A program made the translations under genes and the position numbers. From NCBI RefSeq assembly GCF_019219025.1, contig NZ_JAHUWN010000004.1:217515-281514 (forward strand): a stretch of 64,000 nt of DNA, in the 5' to 3' direction. The notes under the pieces were generated by a model. That model saw nothing but the letters and a program-made list of their open reading frames with translations. It was not told the origin of the DNA and ran no database searches. Positions 1 to 7,725 of this stretch are shown here, one piece after another; positions within the stretch are counted from its first letter, which is position 1; each line of letters starts with the position of its first letter. Source of the DNA: Bacillus sp. sid0103 (GTDB lineage: Bacteria > Bacillota > Bacilli > Bacillales_B > DSM-18226).

Positions 1-299
1 ATATACTCGCGAAGCTCCGAAACAGACCAATTTTTAATCGATTGATAGATGGGTTCGTTGATCTGACCCTCGATAATCCTTGAAACCTCATCCTCTTCAG
101 GAGATAGCATTGGATTTTCCCTAATATCTTGTAGTGTTAAGTAGCTCAACACTTGTTTTGCTGCAATTCTTTCCTGAACGGTCTCAGCAGCAATCCCTGC
201 TAAGCGGTCGCCGGATTTTTCTTCATTTGCTTTCGCAAATAAATCCTTTAGTGAGGAAAATTGATAAACAGTACCTAAATAGGTGGACTTTAATCTCAT
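1..299 (-). CDS. eutB: Ethanolamine ammonia-lyase large subunit, N-terminal part (cut by window edge)
   Basis: This is the first ~99 residues of EutB, the catalytic subunit of the adenosylcobalamin-dependent lyase that converts ethanolamine to acetaldehyde and ammonia. The minus-strand translation starts MRLKSTYLGTVYQF and contains LAGIAAETVQERIAAKQVLS and IKNWSVSELREY, which match the conserved EutB N-terminus closely. The ATG at 299 is preceded by an AAAGGGGG ribosome site. It follows eutA by 17 bases, so it is in the same transcript. The rest of the gene, and presumably eutC, lies to the left of the window. Confidence 0.95.
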   Translation of the reverse strand, partial: MRLKSTYLGTVYQFSSLKDLFAKANEEKSGDRLAGIAAETVQERIAAKQVLSYLTLQDIRENPMLSPEEDEVSRIIEGQINEPIYQSIKNWSVSELREY

Positions 300-316
300 A
301 AGAATGCCCCCTTTCG

Positions 317-1762
317 TCATTTCTGGAATGTTAATGTTTTTATGATGACAGGAACAACATCGGTTTCGAGCACTTGGCCTATATCCAAATAGTCCCCATT
401 TTCAACTTTAATTTGATCAATACAAATGACGGATTGCACCGGAGCCTTCCGCTTGAGTGTTTGCCCGAGAACTTTTGCATAATCCCGGTCAAGCACAAGG
501 ACCAATTCTTGAGTTTGATTCGGTTTTTGTTTCATTGCTTTGAGGATGGATTCAGCAAATTCATCGATTTCACGGAATTTTAAGTAAGGCAGTTCTGAAA
601 AATAAACCGCAAAATTCTGTCCGTCACGCTGTGGGTCATAGAGATCGAGTGCTTCCTCAATCCGCTTGGATAATTGGTTTATTTCCGTTTTAAAATCATC
701 TTCGAATCGAATCTGGTAAACCGGCAAGTTCTTCATCGGCAATTTACGATGATCAACTTCAATGGTTGCGCCGCTGATTTCAGTCGTTTGCATTCCGGCG
801 CCCAGCACTGTGGCCCGAACCGTTTCCTGCGGCTTTACCCAAGTCCATTGAGCAAGACTTGAGCTTTCCTTTAAGGAGGCGGCTAACATCAACCCGATAT
901 CATCGTATTTGGCCGACTGTACGGTTCCGGTCTCATGCTGATAAATGCATTCACTTATCCCGCCTGAGAACATAATCGCCTCAATATCTTCCACCCAGTT
1001 AGGTTCATGCCCTAGCAGCAACGTTAGATCCTCGTTTGTGAGTGCCTTTTTTAACATCCGCGCAATGACATCTGCCATAAAATCGGTTACTTGTTTTATA
1101 GCGGATGGATTTTGGGTTTGCCCCTCCACCATCCTTGAATCCCATTGTCTCAGTAAATTCTTAACTGGCGGAGAAATACTCTGGATTTTATTTTCGTTAC
1201 ATTCAATTAATCTGCCGCCTACATGAAGCGTACAGGTTCCACAAAGTCTGCCAGATTTATAAACGGCCACATTGGCGGTACCCCCGCCGATATCGATATT
1301 GGCGATAACCTTCCCCGTATCTTTCGAATATTCATAGGCGCCCGATCCCTTAGCGGCAATCATTCCTTCTAAGTCAGGACCAGCTGTTGCAACTAGAAAC
1401 TCTCCAGCCTGGTCAGACAGCTGATGCAGCATTTCTTCTGCATTTGACTTTGTGGCTGTTTCACCCGTAATGATCACTGCCCCCGTTTGAATATCCTTCG
1501 GCTCAATACCTGCTTTCTGATATTCCTTTCTGACAAGGTCTTCAATTTTTCCAATATCAATCGTGGTTGGTGAAAGCAGCGGTGTCCGGTAAATCGGGCT
1601 GCGATGGATGACCTGTTTGTCAATGATTTCAATTCGCGGCACATGTGCCCCGCCAGCCATATTCATTAACGTGAACCGGCTGATTACAAGCTTTGTTGTA
1701 CTTGTTCCTATATCGATCCCCGCACTGATCATTTCTTCTTTTTGCGGGCCTTTGAAATTCAT
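317..1762 (-). CDS. eutA: Ethanolamine ammonia-lyase reactivating factor EutA
   Basis: EutA (481 aa) is the ATP-dependent chaperone that removes damaged cobalamin from EutBC so that fresh adenosylcobalamin can bind. The N-terminus carries the actin/HSP70-like phosphate loop (MISAGIDIGTSTTK, about residues 11-24), and a second signature, NIDIGGGTANVAVY, lies near residues 155-168. The upstream ATG is chosen because GGGGGAG lies 5 bases before it; the in-frame ATG at codon 11 also has a purine-rich lead. The gene sits behind its own attenuator hairpin and directly before eutB. Length and context are normal for the family. Confidence 0.95.
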   Translation of the reverse strand: MNFKGPQKEEMISAGIDIGTSTTKLVISRFTLMNMAGGAHVPRIEIIDKQVIHRSPIYRTPLLSPTTIDIGKIEDLVRKEYQKAGIEPKDIQTGAVIITGETATKSNAEEMLHQLSDQAGEFLVATAGPDLEGMIAAKGSGAYEYSKDTGKVIANIDIGGGTANVAVYKSGRLCGTCTLHVGGRLIECNENKIQSISPPVKNLLRQWDSRMVEGQTQNPSAIKQVTDFMADVIARMLKKALTNEDLTLLLGHEPNWVEDIEAIMFSGGISECIYQHETGTVQSAKYDDIGLMLAASLKESSSLAQWTWVKPQETVRATVLGAGMQTTEISGATIEVDHRKLPMKNLPVYQIRFEDDFKTEINQLSKRIEEALDLYDPQRDGQNFAVYFSELPYLKFREIDEFAESILKAMKQKPNQTQELVLVLDRDYAKVLGQTLKRKAPVQSVICIDQIKVENGDYLDIGQVLETDVVPVIIKTLTFQK

Positions 1763-1787
1763 CTCAACTCCCCCAAAAAAACAAAAA

Positions 1788-1840
1788 GCGCCCCTTGTAA
1801 ACTATCCCAAATTAGATAGTTTAAAAGAGGCGCCATTGCC
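1788..1840 (-). promoter_or_regulatory. Terminator/antiterminator leader of eutA (EutV ANTAR target)
   Basis: Read on the minus strand, 1833-1788 is a long hairpin (GCGCC...GGCGC plus a TAAACTATC arm) followed by TTTTTGTTTTTTT, a strong intrinsic terminator just ahead of eutA. Overlapping its 5' arm at 1840-1829 is a small stem GGC-AATGGC-GCC. Its six-base loop has A at position 1 and G at position 4, the known recognition pattern of ANTAR antiterminators such as EutV. The two structures exclude each other, so EutV binding would allow readthrough into eutAB. I did not find a convincing first hairpin (P1) upstream. Confidence 0.75.
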
Positions 1841-1900
1841 ATTAAATTCATTTGTTATTCATAATATAAATTATTTTCTGGATATTGTAAAGGCTTTCAT

Positions 1901-2401
1901 TTAAAAAATAACAAATGGGGATGGATTTCCTTCAAGATGCTTCTTCATTTCCTGTGTCGAACGGAAGTTTACCAGATTCCGAATCTCCTCTATTCCTTCC
2001 TTTTTTAGGGAAGAGGTAATGACAATCGGACCTTTGGTTACGATTACCTTTTTTAACAAAGAAATAGCTAGTTCAACGTCAGCCTGGTCTGAATCACTTT
2101 TTGTGACGACCCCTATGGGGATTTTATTGATTCCGCTGCTGAATCCTGGCGGGAAAATCATTTTCTTCTTGGTCGCATCCTGTAAAAACAAGACATGGGT
2201 CACTTCTAATGCCGTTGCCATGATATTTTTATAGTAGAACGGGTTTTCACAATATTCTCCTGGGGTATCAACAATCCAATCATAGTAATTCAGCGACTGC
2301 GTTTTCACAGCAGGTACGTCCCGGCCAAGCAATGCATTCGTTAACGTCGATTTTCCAGCCCCAATGGAACCGATCAGCATGGCTCGGTTCTTTTTCATCA
2401 T
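1901..2401 (-). CDS. eutP: EutP/PduV-type small GTPase-like protein
   Basis: EutP (166 aa) is a P-loop protein of ethanolamine microcompartment operons; related proteins have been linked to acetate kinase activity or to shell positioning. It has Walker A GSIGAGKST near residues 11-19, a G3-type DTPGEY near residue 46, and a TKSD specificity motif near residue 100. The first of two adjacent ATGs is used because GGAGG lies 7 bases before it. The gap to eutS is only 39 bases without a terminator, so both are cotranscribed; the eutA attenuator follows downstream. Confidence 0.9.
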   Translation of the reverse strand: MMKKNRAMLIGSIGAGKSTLTNALLGRDVPAVKTQSLNYYDWIVDTPGEYCENPFYYKNIMATALEVTHVLFLQDATKKKMIFPPGFSSGINKIPIGVVTKSDSDQADVELAISLLKKVIVTKGPIVITSSLKKEGIEEIRNLVNFRSTQEMKKHLEGNPSPFVIF

Positions 2402-2440
2402 CCTAATTCCTCCTTTCTTGAAAAATTCTATTTTCTGATT

Positions 2441-2782
2441 CTATGACTTCGTGATTTCCGCCGGGGTATATTTCAGCGTAGCCTGCAAGAAACGGTTAAT
2501 TTCCTGCATCGCCATTTCCACCTCTGAAACATTGCCGACAATCACAAGACTTCCGGTAAAGCGATCCAAAAATCCTAACTTGACATTCGCCGATTTGGTG
2601 GCTAAATCTCCGGCAATAATCACCGTCTCACTTGGGGTCAGCGTCAAAATCCCTAATGCCCCAGCCTCCTGTATCCCCAGTTTTTCAAACATATCCGGGT
2701 CCGGATTGGCAATAATATGGCTTAAAGTGACCTGTTTTCCTGGGACAAACTCCTGTATAAACCTCTTTTTCTCTTCGTTCAC
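2441..2782 (-). CDS. eutS: Ethanolamine microcompartment shell protein EutS
   Basis: EutS (113 aa) is a hexameric BMC-domain shell protein of the ethanolamine organelle. FIQEFVPGKQVTLSHIIANP, GALGILTLTP, IAGDLATKSA and LGFLDRFTGSLVIVG are all hallmarks of the family, and the protein ends in the typical ITKS. A longer reading from TTG at 2800 is possible, but the GTG at 2782 is preferred: it has AGAGGTGGG 7 bases upstream and gives a protein of the usual length. The gene is first behind an ANTAR-type leader. Confidence 0.95.
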   Translation of the reverse strand: MNEEKKRFIQEFVPGKQVTLSHIIANPDPDMFEKLGIQEAGALGILTLTPSETVIIAGDLATKSANVKLGFLDRFTGSLVIVGNVSEVEMAMQEINRFLQATLKYTPAEITKS

Positions 2783-2814
2783 GACAAACCCACCTCTCAA
2801 ATTAATAAAAAAAT

Positions 2815-2867
2815 GCCTAATAGACTTTATTTTTATAAAAAATAAAACCTACTAAGCACCATTGCTT
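2815..2867 (-). promoter_or_regulatory. Terminator/antiterminator leader of eutS (EutV ANTAR target)
   Basis: On the minus strand 2857-2815 forms a ~20-bp hairpin (GCTTAGTAGG... / ...GTCTATTAGGC, all positions paired if G-U is allowed), followed by ATTTTTTTATT. The small hairpin AAGC-AATGGT-GCTT at 2867-2854 shares its last four bases with the first four of the terminator stem. Its hexaloop has A1 and G4, as in EutV targets. This is the clearest of the two leaders. No obvious P1 hairpin was found; it may lie inside the 3' end of eutV. Confidence 0.8.
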
Positions 2868-2884
2868 CATCTATTCACTTGTAA

Positions 2885-3457
2885 CTAACTTGGGTACTTC
2901 AAAATAATGTACTTTGCCACTTTTTCCAATGGCATTTGTTTTTTCATGCTGAGGTCTCTAATCTTATTGTAAGCCGTTTCCTCCGGTAAATTCAATTGTT
3001 TCATTAAAATTCCTTTAGCTTTTTCAACAATCTTTCGGTTTTTCAGTTCCCGATTCATTTCTTCTACTTTTTCTTTGTAAAGAATTGCATTTTCTGCCTG
3101 CTTCAAAGCAATTTCAACTGCAGGAATCAAGTTAGCCTCCGAAATCGGCTTTACAAGATACCCTAAAATATTTGCCTTCTTCGCTTTTTCTATATATTCC
3201 TTTTGACTATAGGCCGTTAACAGCAAAATCGGAATATTGAATTTGTTGGAAATAATCTCACTGGCCTTTAATCCGTTCAGCTTCGGCATTTTAATATCCA
3301 TGATCATTAAGTCAGGCTTATGGCTGTAGGCCAATTCAACTGCTTTCTCGCCATCAGCTGCTTGTGCAACAACATCATAGCCAGCATCTTTTAACATGAG
3401 GGAAACATCCAATCGGACGATGGACTCATCTTCTACTACGATAATTCGCTTTTTCAT
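2885..3457 (-). CDS. eutV: ANTAR response regulator, ethanolamine antiterminator
   Basis: This is a 190-aa two-domain protein. Residues 1-~120 are a receiver (VVEDESIVRLD acidic pocket, phosphoacceptor Asp in LMIMDIKMP, Thr in LLTAY, Lys in LVKPI). Residues ~130-190 are an ANTAR RNA-binding domain (KNRKIVEKAKGILMKQLNLPEETAYNKIR). The family is phosphorylated by EutW in ethanolamine and binds paired hairpins to block terminators. It starts 3 bases after eutW, with GGGAGGG 7 bases before the ATG. The matching RNA targets are visible in front of eutS and eutA. Confidence 0.95.
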   Translation of the reverse strand: MKKRIIVVEDESIVRLDVSLMLKDAGYDVVAQAADGEKAVELAYSHKPDLMIMDIKMPKLNGLKASEIISNKFNIPILLLTAYSQKEYIEKAKKANILGYLVKPISEANLIPAVEIALKQAENAILYKEKVEEMNRELKNRKIVEKAKGILMKQLNLPEETAYNKIRDLSMKKQMPLEKVAKYIILKYPS

Positions 3458-3460
3458 TCC

Positions 3461-4894
3461 TTAACCCTCCCTCGCAAAGGGAAATTCGACGGTTACTTCC
3501 GTTCCTTCACTAGTTCCTTCAATGGAAAAATGGCCCGTTAAATCGTGTTCAATCATCATTTTAACTATATCAAGTCCTAATGAAGGCTTCATGGAAGGAG
3601 TATAGCCAATTCCATTATCCATTACGAGGACTCTTACTGCAGAAGCCTCTTCCTGGATGACTACATCAATTTGGCCCTCTGTCATCTCCGAAAATGCATG
3701 CTTCACACAATTTTGAATTAATTCATTTATAACCAGAGCAACGGAAACAGCTAGATTCGATTTAATAAAGATCTTTGGGCCCGAATAGACGATCGAAATC
3801 AATTTTCCTTCATGATCTTCACTAAAGACCAGCATATTCCCGATTTTTTCTATTAAACTAACAAGTTCTACATCATCCTGATTTTCAGAATTGGATAAGA
3901 TGATTTCATAGACAGAGGCAATACTTACAATTCGGTTAAGGCTCTTGATAAAATGAAACTTGCTTTCTTCGGGGACCCCTCTTCGCATCTGCAGCCGAAG
4001 AAGACTCGCTACCGTTTGCAAGTTATTTTTTACGCGATGATGGATTTCCCGGATGGCCACGGTCTTTACGGTAAGCTCCCTCTCTTTTTCGCGCAGCTCT
4101 GTTAAGTCACGAAAAATGATAAATGATCCGCTATTTTTCTCATGCTGCACAAGAGCAATTTTTTTCATTTGAAAGACTTTATTTTGAATGATGATTTCTT
4201 GGATCACAAGTTCATCCGGCAGCCTGCACATTTCTGCAAGGTTAGGAAAATAGGAAGTAAAAAGTTTGCCGCTTTTACATTCCTTCGAACACATTTCTAA
4301 TACAAGATTCATCGCAGCAGGATTCGAATATTGAATCCGTAAATCCTCGTCAATGATGAATAGAGCTTCCTCTATCACTTCTGGGATAAAAGGGCGATTT
4401 TCAGCCATTCCCAGTAAGAGTTCGCTAAGCGTCTCATTCGCCTCTGTTAACGCTTTCAGTTTATTTTGATTTTGGAGCTTATCACTGTTGTCTTTCTCCA
4501 TGATCAACGTGCCAATCACCCGGTTATGGATTCCAACAATCGGAACAACGCTTTGTTCGACTTTTTTCCCTTCCTGGGTTAAGGCATGATTGAGAAAAAG
4601 CGGCTTACCCGTCCGAAACGCATAAAAAACAGCAGGCTCAAACGTTTCGTAGGCAAACTTTCCGACCACCGGATTTTTATAGACAGAATTAGCCGTTCCA
4701 GGTGCTGCTTCTGCCACCACAATAGCATGCTTTTTTTCCCTTGTTTGACAATCGACAAACACATTCGCTTGATTTAAATCGGCAATTAATTGCAGGTTTT
4801 GAACCACTTCTTGGATCTTTTGTATGTCTTGTTCCGATAGGTCTGTGTGAAGCTGACATAGAGTTACTACGGTGTTCATCTCAGTTTTAATCAT
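3461..4894 (-). CDS. eutW: Ethanolamine sensor histidine kinase
   Basis: This is a 477-aa soluble histidine kinase. Residues ~1-150 are a GAF/PocR-like sensor region, ~165-270 a PAS domain (EALFIIDEDLRIQYSNPAAM), then a HisKA_2-type dimerization box IREIHHRVKNNLQTVASLLR with the phospho-His. A C-terminal ATPase domain follows (NELIQNCVKHAF, MDNGIGYTP, LGLDIVKMM). No membrane segments are seen, so it senses inside the cell. The start has GGAG 7 bases upstream. It is the first gene of the eut transcript and is directly followed by its partner eutV. Confidence 0.93.
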   Translation of the reverse strand: MIKTEMNTVVTLCQLHTDLSEQDIQKIQEVVQNLQLIADLNQANVFVDCQTREKKHAIVVAEAAPGTANSVYKNPVVGKFAYETFEPAVFYAFRTGKPLFLNHALTQEGKKVEQSVVPIVGIHNRVIGTLIMEKDNSDKLQNQNKLKALTEANETLSELLLGMAENRPFIPEVIEEALFIIDEDLRIQYSNPAAMNLVLEMCSKECKSGKLFTSYFPNLAEMCRLPDELVIQEIIIQNKVFQMKKIALVQHEKNSGSFIIFRDLTELREKERELTVKTVAIREIHHRVKNNLQTVASLLRLQMRRGVPEESKFHFIKSLNRIVSIASVYEIILSNSENQDDVELVSLIEKIGNMLVFSEDHEGKLISIVYSGPKIFIKSNLAVSVALVINELIQNCVKHAFSEMTEGQIDVVIQEEASAVRVLVMDNGIGYTPSMKPSLGLDIVKMMIEHDLTGHFSIEGTSEGTEVTVEFPFAREG

Positions 4895-4933
4895 GTCTTA
4901 GCTCCAATCTTTAATCTTCAAATATATAAAAAT

Positions 4934-4962
4934 ATTTTATATATCATTTATATTAGTGTCAA
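4934..4962 (-). promoter_or_regulatory. Sigma-A promoter of eutWV
   Basis: On the minus strand a perfect -35 TTGACA (4962-4957) is followed after exactly 17 bases by TAAAAT (4939-4934), five of six matches to TATAAT. It lies 40 bases before the eutW start codon in an AT-rich stretch. This would give basal expression of the sensor pair, with induction of the structural genes left to antitermination. Confidence 0.8.
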
Positions 4963-4963
4963 T

Positions 4964-5001
4964 CTTCTGTTTTTTTACAAAAAATGATATAAAAACAGAA
5001 G
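4964..5001 (-). repeat. Inverted repeat abutting the eutW -35 box
   Basis: CTTCTGTTTTT at one end is matched by AAAAACAGAAG at the other, an 11-bp perfect inverted repeat with a 16-base AT-rich centre. It ends one base from the TTGACA box. It could be an operator or just a hairpin; no T-run follows the distal arm, so it is not a terminator. Confidence 0.55.
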
Positions 5002-5046
5002 GACAATTAAAAACTTCCCCAAATGGGGATAAAATAAACAAAATAA

Positions 5047-5065
5047 AGCAGCCGTTTCGGCTGCT
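5047..5065 (-). terminator. Intrinsic terminator of the amidase/ECF operon
   Basis: AGCAGCC-GAAAC-GGCTGCT on the minus strand is followed by TTTATTTTGTTTATTTT. It ends the long catabolic operon 33 bases after the amidase stop. The other strand also has a T-rich tail, but no plus-strand gene feeds it. Confidence 0.85.
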
Positions 5066-5097
5066 CTCCTTTTGTCTTTTATTCTTTTGGTCCTTTC

Positions 5098-6624
5098 CTA
5101 CAGTCGTCTCCTGGATTCTTTATAAGGAGAAAGTAGTTGCGGCACTGCATCAATCGATGTTACATGTGCACCAGGTCGCTGCCCGTGGTTCCATTTTCCA
5201 TTAAGTGCACGCTCGATTTGGGCTCCCAGTTGAAGTAGCAATCCATCATCGCCTTGCCGTGTGAGCGCGTGAATACCAAACGGCAGCCCGTTCTCAAGCT
5301 CAGCCATCGGCAACGAGATGCCTGGAAGGCCACAGAGATTGGCGATCGAAGTATAAGAGAATATGCGCCAGAGGTTTTCGAACCAGTCGTATACGGATGG
5401 ATTATCACTTATTGTCAGATACTCATTCGTTCCAACCAAAGGCGTGGGTAGGGCCATGGTCGGGGTTAGGATGATGTCCCAGTCTTCAAAGAAGGCGGCT
5501 AGCCTACGGGAAGTGTTATTGAACACGGACTGCATGTTGGCGCGTTGCGTATAGGAGGCGAAACGGCCTTCTTCCCAGACCCGAATGCACATCGGTTCAA
5601 TAAGATCGGCAGGCGGCCGTTCCATGTCTTTTTGCTCCAATAGACCCGAAATTGTTTGTGAAAAATTCATGATATAGCACTCGGTTTGAGCCGCGTAGGC
5701 GGCATGAAAGTCAATATCCGGGATAATCCACTCGACGTGATGGCCAAGTTCCTCGAGGAAGCCAGCCGCCCGCTCCAATTCGGCAACAATGTGCGGTGTG
5801 GCCTGGTAATCACCCCATTCATGTGAAACGGCAATACGAAGTCTATCCGGATCTCGTCGTATTAGTTCGGAGTAAGGCTGCTGCGGCATCCAATAGGGCA
5901 TGAACTCGCCAGGTGCTCCACCTCTACAATTGTCCACAAAGGCTGCGGTGTCACGTATTGTGCGTGAGTGACAGCCCTGAACGGAGACTACACCCATCAA
6001 GTCCGAACTGTATGGAGCTACTGAAAAGACACCACGGGACGGCTTCAAACCGATGTTGCCGTTCACACCCGCGGGAATTCGAATCGAGCCACCGCCATCA
6101 GTCGCATGTGAGATTGGAATGATTCCGGCCGCAACCGAAGCTGCCGTGCCAGCAGAAGAGCCGCAGGTTGTATAGTCAAGATTCCAAGGATTTCGCGTAA
6201 TATAGACGTCTGGATTCTCGGCTGAACTGCAGAGCCCAAACTCTGGTGTTGTCGTTCGCCCGATGATGTTGAGACCTGCTTGGCGGATGCGCTTGGTAAG
6301 GAAGCTATCGGCTGAAGAACGATTTCCTCGCATCAAAAGAGAACCCATTTCCTGTAGGCGCCCTTTAAGAGTGGGTCCTAAATCCTTCATCAGAAAGGGT
6401 ATTCCTGCAAAAACCCCGGCAGGATTCGTTCCATCCTTCATGGGGTCAATGACCGCATCATCGAAGACCTCAATGATGGAGTTGATCGCAGGATTTAATG
6501 CATCTATGGCAAGGACAACCTGTTGGGCCACCTCTCGCGGGGTAATCTGACCTTTCCGTACCAAATCGGCGAGTCCGATAGCATCAAGCTTAGACCATTC
6601 ATTCCAGCTCATAACTGATTTCAA
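5098..6624 (-). CDS. Amidase-signature hydrolase (candidate pantothenate amidohydrolase)
   Basis: This is a 508-aa amidase-signature enzyme with the Ser-cisSer-Lys triad visible: Lys80 (PFLMKDLG), the GSSAGTAA block with Ser156/157, and Ser180 in TDGGGSIRIPA. Overall it resembles amide hydrolases such as the NylA 6-aminohexanoate cyclic dimer hydrolase, but substrate cannot be read from sequence. As last gene of an operon whose other enzymes fit pantoate oxidation, pantothenate (pantoyl-beta-alanine) is my inferred substrate. The TTG at 6624 has GGAG 8 bases upstream; an ATG at 6612 is the alternative. The gene looks richer in G+C than its neighbours and is set off by a 120-bp gap, so it may be a later addition. 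Confidence 0.85.
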   Translation of the reverse strand: MKSVMSWNEWSKLDAIGLADLVRKGQITPREVAQQVVLAIDALNPAINSIIEVFDDAVIDPMKDGTNPAGVFAGIPFLMKDLGPTLKGRLQEMGSLLMRGNRSSADSFLTKRIRQAGLNIIGRTTTPEFGLCSSAENPDVYITRNPWNLDYTTCGSSAGTAASVAAGIIPISHATDGGGSIRIPAGVNGNIGLKPSRGVFSVAPYSSDLMGVVSVQGCHSRTIRDTAAFVDNCRGGAPGEFMPYWMPQQPYSELIRRDPDRLRIAVSHEWGDYQATPHIVAELERAAGFLEELGHHVEWIIPDIDFHAAYAAQTECYIMNFSQTISGLLEQKDMERPPADLIEPMCIRVWEEGRFASYTQRANMQSVFNNTSRRLAAFFEDWDIILTPTMALPTPLVGTNEYLTISDNPSVYDWFENLWRIFSYTSIANLCGLPGISLPMAELENGLPFGIHALTRQGDDGLLLQLGAQIERALNGKWNHGQRPGAHVTSIDAVPQLLSPYKESRRRL

Positions 6625-6744
6625 AGAGTCTCACTCCTTCACATTTGTTCAGATTGGATATTTATCATTTCAATCTTAACTTTTCATTCCAGTATAAAAA
6701 CGTTCTATTAAATCCTGATCATCCACAAAGTTATATACAGCCAC

Positions 6745-7722
6745 TTATAACCGGTCCGTTTTATGATTATTAAATAAATCTTTATGAGCGATAATTCCTT
6801 CAACACTTTCTGCTGATTTAACCGCGTTTATTATCGCCAGCTCCATGACCTTTGCTGCAAGCCCGCCAATCACATCTACTGGAACCCTTTCTCCACCGGT
6901 GGACACAGCAAAAATGGTGTCACCATCAAACATGGTATGAGCTGGATAAATCGTTCTTGCATACCCATCCTGAGCCATTTGTGCTACTTTCGTTGCCTCA
7001 GCCTTCGTTAAATCTGCATTTACAGCAATCACTCCAATGGTGGTATTAGACCCCGCAGGTATGGTAGGTTGATAGTTTTGTTCAAGCAGCTTGATACTAT
7101 CAACTAGAATTCCCTCCTGATACGGCCCTGCCAAAATTTCTCCCGTGGAAGGGTCACGGACATCCCCGGCAGGATTGACAGCTACAATTGCCCCAATCAC
7201 CACACCATTTTCTAGTCGGAGCGATGCACTTCCGAGACCTCCCTTCATACAAAAGCCTGGACCGGCCAATTTACCAACGGTAGCTCCACAGCCGGCTCCA
7301 GAATTTCCAGTGTCAAACTTCTCAGTTATGGCCGCTTTCGCTGCTTCATAACCCATCTGTTTATCAGGCCTGACCTTTGGGTTGCCGAATGGAAGGTCGA
7401 ACAAAACCGCTGCCGGGACAATTGGCACCTTGGCCACACCCACATCTAATCCAATATCTTCTTCCTCTAAAAATTGCATCACGCCAGAAGCGGCATCCAA
7501 ACCAAACGCACTTCCGCCGCTTAAACAAATCGCATGCACTTTATCAACTAAATTAACGGGGTTCAAAAGGTCCGTTTCCCGGGTACCGGGAGCGGACCCT
7601 CTTACGTCCACTCCTGCTACCGCACCACCTTCAAAAAGGATCGCTGTACAACCGGTCAATGCTTGTTGATTTTCTTTATTGCCGACTTTTACTCCTGGTA
7701 CATCGGTAATTTGATTATTCAT
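6745..7722 (-). CDS. Peptidase family S58 (DmpA/BapA/NylC-type) Ntn-hydrolase
   Basis: This 325-aa protein belongs to the self-cleaving S58 family, whose members hydrolyse N-terminal D- or beta-amino acid amides or nylon oligomers. Family features are ITDVPGVKVGN at the start, LSGGSAFGLDAASGVM (~68-83), GAGCGATVGK (~142-151) and the expected autoprocessing site Asn226|Thr227 in PAGSNTTIGVIAVN, with Thr227 the nucleophile. It starts 3 bases after the S-component gene, so it is translationally coupled to the transporter. In this operon it may cleave a beta-alanyl amide such as pantothenate or pantetheine; that is inference. Confidence 0.88.
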   Translation of the reverse strand: MNNQITDVPGVKVGNKENQQALTGCTAILFEGGAVAGVDVRGSAPGTRETDLLNPVNLVDKVHAICLSGGSAFGLDAASGVMQFLEEEDIGLDVGVAKVPIVPAAVLFDLPFGNPKVRPDKQMGYEAAKAAITEKFDTGNSGAGCGATVGKLAGPGFCMKGGLGSASLRLENGVVIGAIVAVNPAGDVRDPSTGEILAGPYQEGILVDSIKLLEQNYQPTIPAGSNTTIGVIAVNADLTKAEATKVAQMAQDGYARTIYPAHTMFDGDTIFAVSTGGERVPVDVIGGLAAKVMELAIINAVKSAESVEGIIAHKDLFNNHKTDRL

Positions 7723-7725
7723 TCC

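Noticed and set aside
5098..7722. Operon as a nylon-oligomer degradation cluster
   Set aside because: The hydrolase pair resembles NylA/NylC, but a D-malate-type decarboxylase and an ECF vitamin-type importer are not explained by that pathway; kept only as an alternative.
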